DNA of 64,000 nt, taken from assembly GCF_900100345.1 (NCBI RefSeq), contig NZ_FMTT01000003.1:1-64000 (forward strand). Reading direction: 5' to 3'. The notes beneath the pieces were generated by a model, which was not told the origin of the DNA, ran no database searches, and saw nothing but the letters and a program-made list of their open reading frames with translations. Made by a program: the position numbers and the translations under genes. Below, in pieces: positions 60,557 to 64,000 of the stretch (its first letter is position 1; the number at the start of each line of letters is the position of its first letter). Source of the DNA: Paenibacillus tianmuensis (GTDB taxonomy: Bacteria > Bacillota > Bacilli > Paenibacillales > NBRC-103111).

Positions 60557-60598
60557 TGCTCAAATTAAGCGTTTGTCAGGGGAGGAGGGCTCGCGCAG

Positions 60599-61564
60599 AT
60601 GGCGAAACAGGAAGCGGCGGTGATCGTCTCGGGAGCAGCACGACAATACCAAGCGACATGGGTAAAGAAAGTATTCAGGCAAAAATATTTGTTTCTAATG
60701 ATCTCTCCGGCAGTTCTGTTAACTGTTCTCTTCCATTATGTACCGCTGTTCGGATGGCTGATCGCATTCAAGAATTATCAGGTGGGCATCAATCTGTGGA
60801 AAGCTCCATGGATCGGTCTTCAGCAGTTTAAAATGTTTTTCATGGAAAGCACGGATTATATTTATTTAATCCGCAATACGCTCGTTATGAACCTCTCGGT
60901 CATTATTTTAAACCTGACGGTTGCCTTGGTGTTCGCCATATTGTTAAATGAGGTACGTCAGAAGTGGTTCAAAAAAATCATTCAAACCGTCTCGTTCTTC
61001 CCATACTTCGTTTCGTGGGTAATCGTGTATGCGATTATTCATGCACTGTTAGGGAGTTCGACCGGGGCGATCAATGTGTCGCTGATCAAGCTTGGGATTC
61101 TCGAGCAAGGCATTAATGTACTTGGGGATAAAGCGTATTCATGGCTCCTCGTCATCTTTGTGCAAGGATGGAAGTATTTGGGGTACAATGCTGTTATCTA
61201 TATTGCGGCAATCACTTCCATTTCTGCCGATCAGTACGAAGCGGCCGACATGGACGGAGCGGGAAGATTCCAAAAAATATGGCATATTACGGTGCCGAAT
61301 TTGATACCGACGTTCATCATTTTGTTGATTCTCAACATTGGATGGGTACTCAATTCCGATTTCGATCTTTTCTACCTGTTCACGAATCCGACCAACTGGG
61401 AAACGATGGAGGTTCTGGACATGTATATTTATAAATTCGGCCTCAAACTCGGAAATTTCTCTTATGCGACGGCGGTTGGCATTATCAAGACGATTGTCAG
61501 TCTGATTGTGGTCATCGGGGCCAACCAGCTATCCAAGAAAATGACAGGCAAATCATTGCTGTAA
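60599..61564 (+). CDS. ABC sugar permease, first subunit
   Basis: A 321-residue inner-membrane permease with about six helices and the EAAxxDGA loop (YEAADMDGAGRFQKIWHITV) contacting the ATPase. N-terminal FLMISPAVLLTVLFHYVPLF is typical of LplB/YteP-type permeases. GGGGAGGAGGG lies before ATG 60599. The matching ATPase gene is not in the operon, as usual in Paenibacillus, where one MsmX-like ATPase serves many such transporters. Confidence 0.93.
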   Translation: MAKQEAAVIVSGAARQYQATWVKKVFRQKYLFLMISPAVLLTVLFHYVPLFGWLIAFKNYQVGINLWKAPWIGLQQFKMFFMESTDYIYLIRNTLVMNLSVIILNLTVALVFAILLNEVRQKWFKKIIQTVSFFPYFVSWVIVYAIIHALLGSSTGAINVSLIKLGILEQGINVLGDKAYSWLLVIFVQGWKYLGYNAVIYIAAITSISADQYEAADMDGAGRFQKIWHITVPNLIPTFIILLILNIGWVLNSDFDLFYLFTNPTNWETMEVLDMYIYKFGLKLGNFSYATAVGIIKTIVSLIVVIGANQLSKKMTGKSLL

Positions 61565-61577
61565 AGGTGGGGCTGCC

Positions 61578-62459
61578 ATGGAAAATAGAACAACGTTCGA
61601 CCGGCTCTTTGACGCTGGCAACTATGTATTGATGACCTTTGTCGGGATAATCATGTTTTTTCCTTTCCTGTATATCATCAGCTATTCGCTCAGCGAACCG
61701 AGCAAATTGCCCCAGGGATTGCTGGTATTGCCGGCAGGCTTCACGCTAGACGCCTACGCGCGGGCGTTTGAAGATCCGGCGATCTTCCATAGTATATTGA
61801 TTTCTGTCGGAAGGACGATTCTCGGCCCGGTTGTCATGATTTTCGTAACGTCGATGGCGGCCTATTGTTTAACGAGAGACGATTTTATAGCGGTTCGCTT
61901 TTGGCGCAAGTTCTTTGTCTTTACGATGTATTTCTCCAGCGGGCTAATTCCGCTGTATGTTCTTATTGTTCAACTGAATCTTTCCAAGTCGTTTTGGGTA
62001 TACATCGTCACGACTGCTGTCAGCGTATTCAACATGATCCTGATCAAAACATTTATCGAAAGCTTGCCGGATTCGCTGGAAGAAGCGGCCGTCGTGGACG
62101 GAGCGAATGATTTGACGGTATTTTGGCGAATTATTTTCCCGCTGTGTCTTCCCGTTCTTGCCGCGGTAGTTCTATTTTCGGCGGTCGGGCAATGGAATAG
62201 CTTTATCGATACGCAGTTGTATAATGCGATGAATCCCGAATTGTTCACGCTGCAGTACGTGCTCTACCAAACGCTTTCCAACGCGAATAACGCGACCCTG
62301 ATGCAATCGGGGGCTTTGAACGCCAGCATGAACACGGTTACGCCGGAAAGCTTGAAGATGGCGATCACGATGATTACGGTACTGCCGATCATGTTGGTAT
62401 ATCCGTTCTTGCAGCGATATTTTATTTCCGGGATGCTGGTCGGTTCCGTCAAAGGGTAA
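61578..62459 (+). CDS. ABC sugar permease, second subunit
   Basis: A 293-residue YtcP/LplC-type permease. FVGIIMFFPFLYIISYSLSE near the start, and EEAAVVDGANDLTVFWRIIF, the coupling loop. It forms the channel heterodimer with the preceding subunit. AAAGGTGGGG lies before ATG. A terminator stem follows. Confidence 0.93.
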   Translation: MENRTTFDRLFDAGNYVLMTFVGIIMFFPFLYIISYSLSEPSKLPQGLLVLPAGFTLDAYARAFEDPAIFHSILISVGRTILGPVVMIFVTSMAAYCLTRDDFIAVRFWRKFFVFTMYFSSGLIPLYVLIVQLNLSKSFWVYIVTTAVSVFNMILIKTFIESLPDSLEEAAVVDGANDLTVFWRIIFPLCLPVLAAVVLFSAVGQWNSFIDTQLYNAMNPELFTLQYVLYQTLSNANNATLMQSGALNASMNTVTPESLKMAITMITVLPIMLVYPFLQRYFISGMLVGSVKG

Positions 62460-62494
62460 AGGCACGAGGAAGTGTTGGATAAAAAATCAATGAC

Positions 62495-62530
62495 AAACGA
62501 GCCTCGGAATTGCTTCTGAGGCTCGTTTAA
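62495..62530. terminator. Bidirectional terminator
   Basis: AAACGAGCCTC (62495-62505) and GAGGCTCGTTT (62518-62528) pair. It ends the transport operon and faces the convergent DUF418 gene. Confidence 0.8.
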
Positions 62531-62577
62531 AGTATGGGGCGAAGGCCCTCGTTGGCGTGCTGGCCGATTTATACGAC

Positions 62578-63657
62578 TCAACAAACTTTTCTCATGATCA
62601 GCTCAATTGGACCTCTTGTCTTCCATTTGATCCACAGATTCGAAAAGACGATTGCGACTATGAAATAAGCGGTTCCATAGGCCATTGCAAAAGAAAGTCC
62701 GCCATTTTCTAAATAGCCTAAGGCCTGAAGCAGCCCTAATCCGATAACGATGTGCCCGATATAATGGGATAACGATAATTGTCCAGTGTTGATCACCGCC
62801 TGCGTCAGAGGGGAATTCTCAAATTTGTCGACCACATAAAGACAGATCGCAATAACAGCCACAGATGAACAAATTCCGGAGAGAACATATAGCATTGTGG
62901 GCGGCATCGGTTTAGTTCCAAAAAGATATTTTGCTACTCCAACATTTAGTTCAGCAGAGGTCCATTGGATTAGGAAGAAAGAAAGGGTTTCAAAAACAAC
63001 CGTTCCCGATAGCGAATATAGCAGTACCTTTGATCGGTTTTCCTTATCCAGCCAACGCTTTCTGCCAATCCACAAGCCGATGAGGAAGAAGCACAACCAA
63101 GGAAAGACAGGATGAAATCCGTTAAATAACAGATTGCGAGTGAACCCTTCGATCGTCCAAAAGCCCGAGTATTCCCTAAAACTTGAGTTCCAACCGTTGC
63201 CGTAATTAAATATAACTAAAAATATTTGCGATGCTAACAGAACAATCGAGAACAGGCCGAGTATTTTATTGTCGGATACGGTGATCAAGACCGCAGCTAC
63301 AAGCATGAACACGGCATAGTAATGCAAAATGTCGGCGCTCCAGCCCATTAGCAATAACAGCACGCCAGCTATAAACAGGAAAGCGGCTCTACGGTACAAG
63401 CTGTTCCGGCTTTGACGAATGAGCTCCTCGTTCATCGAAGTTCGGGCTTTCGAGGTCATTAATGACACCCCGATTCCTGCCAGCACGACAAACAAGGCGG
63501 ATGATCTCCCTTCAAGCAAACCGGCAATCGATTGCAACCATGCCGGTCCGCCATTCTCTGCTTGCATGGCAAGCTTATAGTTCACGATAATCATGCCGAA
63601 GATCGCCAATGCTCTCGCAAAATCCAGGGCGGTTATCCGCTTTTTCGATTGACTCAT
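62578..63657 (-). CDS. DUF418 (YeiB-like) membrane protein
   Basis: A 359-residue protein with about ten membrane helices. ALDFARALAIFGMIIVNYKL, LEGRSSALFVVLAGIGVSLM and LSLSHYIGHIVIGLGLLQAL are the DUF418/acyltransferase-3-like pattern. Function is unknown; a lipid- or sugar-modifying role is inferred from the fold. AAAAGGATG precedes ATG. Confidence 0.88.
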   Translation of the reverse strand: MSQSKKRITALDFARALAIFGMIIVNYKLAMQAENGGPAWLQSIAGLLEGRSSALFVVLAGIGVSLMTSKARTSMNEELIRQSRNSLYRRAAFLFIAGVLLLLMGWSADILHYYAVFMLVAAVLITVSDNKILGLFSIVLLASQIFLVIFNYGNGWNSSFREYSGFWTIEGFTRNLLFNGFHPVFPWLCFFLIGLWIGRKRWLDKENRSKVLLYSLSGTVVFETLSFFLIQWTSAELNVGVAKYLFGTKPMPPTMLYVLSGICSSVAVIAICLYVVDKFENSPLTQAVINTGQLSLSHYIGHIVIGLGLLQALGYLENGGLSFAMAYGTAYFIVAIVFSNLWIKWKTRGPIELIMRKVC

Positions 63658-63696
63658 ACGATATCATCCTTTTACGATTCGTGCTGTGAAGTAAAT

Positions 63697-64000
63697 TCAT
63701 CGCGACTGCATCCCCGCATTATTTTTCCACAATACCGCCATCACAAAAGCGGCGAACAGGACAACTGCGGCGAAAATATACGGTAAATTAATATTTACAT
63801 CAAATAAAATACCGCCTAATGCAGGCCCAATAATAATTCCAAGACTTGTATATGTGGTACTCATCCCTGCGACAAATCCTTGCTCTTCCCCGGCCAATTT
63901 TGAAAGTAATGATGTCACTGCGGGACGAAGTATATCGCAAGCAAAAAATACAATACTGGAAACGGCCAAAATGCTCCAATAACCACTGGAAAAAACAGAA
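63697..64000 (-). CDS. MFS transporter, C-terminal part (runs off window)
   Basis: About 101 residues are visible; the frame is open to the window edge with no start. VAGMSTTYTSLGIIIGPALG and FDVNINLPYIFAAVVLFAAF are late MFS helices of the DHA1 tetracycline-type group. The stop is at 63697. Its N-terminal part lies outside. Confidence 0.8.
   Translation of the reverse strand, partial: SVFSSGYWSILAVSSIVFFACDILRPAVTSLLSKLAGEEQGFVAGMSTTYTSLGIIIGPALGGILFDVNINLPYIFAAVVLFAAFVMAVLWKNNAGMQSR

Overview
The window looks like a chromosomal segment of a spore-forming, Gram-positive Bacillota of the Paenibacillus type. Pointers are strong AGGAGG-type ribosome sites, many TTG/GTG starts, a Spo0E-like and an AbrB-like sporulation regulator, an SdpABC toxin operon, YhaO/YhaN, an LCP cell-wall ligase and a YesM/YesN two-component system beside a carbohydrate ABC transporter. 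No ribosomal RNA or intact transposase is present. GC content is mosaic: the accessory left end (about 3-14 kb) is AT-rich, while 14.7-30 kb is GC-rich core-like sequence.

Layout. 1-6.7 kb: two same-orientation CRISPR arrays (7 and 12 repeats) that share the last ~37 bases of leader and have no cas genes between them. They bracket a small accessory stretch (hydrolase/DUF1330 pair, DUF2239, a phosphotransferase, a DUF6985-like protein, several gene wrecks). 7-14.7 kb: a lipoprotein, a headless S1 protease and a headless TPR regulator joined back to back, a PH-domain membrane protein, the sdpA-sdpB-sdpC operon, then an intact HTH-TPR (RRNPP-type) regulator followed by a 47-codon exported-peptide gene. 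Spo0E-like, AbrB-CxxC-HTH and XRE regulators follow. 14.7-30 kb: diguanylate cyclase, glycosyltransferase, YhaO/YhaN nuclease complex, YkvI-like and DedA membrane proteins, xanthine phosphoribosyltransferase, CbiZ, small Paenibacillus-type proteins and an LCP protein.

30.2-39.4 kb lies between two identical tRNA-Leu(CAG) genes, each followed by an integrase C-terminal remnant pointing at the tRNA, so it looks like the footprint of past integrations. It carries an immunity-like protein, a broken thioredoxin-reductase-like gene, an MFS exporter, a broken MFS gene, tandem thioredoxins, an ArsR-rhodanese regulator, and MFS/HxlR and DMT genes. 40.3-50.7 kb is framed by two paralogous MerR-MFS cassettes in inverted orientation. 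Inside are HxlR/old-yellow-enzyme and a possible vitamin-B6-linked set (PNPOx-like, short SerA-like dehydrogenase, YggS, MocR). 50.7-53.9 kb: MetX-like hydrolase with divergent LysR, and a MarR-GNAT fusion. 54-62.5 kb: YesM/YesN-type two-component pair, Gfo/Idh/MocA oxidoreductase, solute-binding lipoprotein and two permeases. The right edge holds a DUF418 membrane protein and a truncated MFS gene.

The most interesting candidates are the RRNPP regulator plus its peptide gene beside an Sdp operon with no recognisable SdpI; the paired tRNA-Leu/integrase scars; a recurring ATTCAATT-type palindrome linking thioredoxin, efflux and ArsR-rhodanese genes; and the AbrB-zinc-knuckle-HTH fusion. All calls are from reading the sequence; no database search was run.
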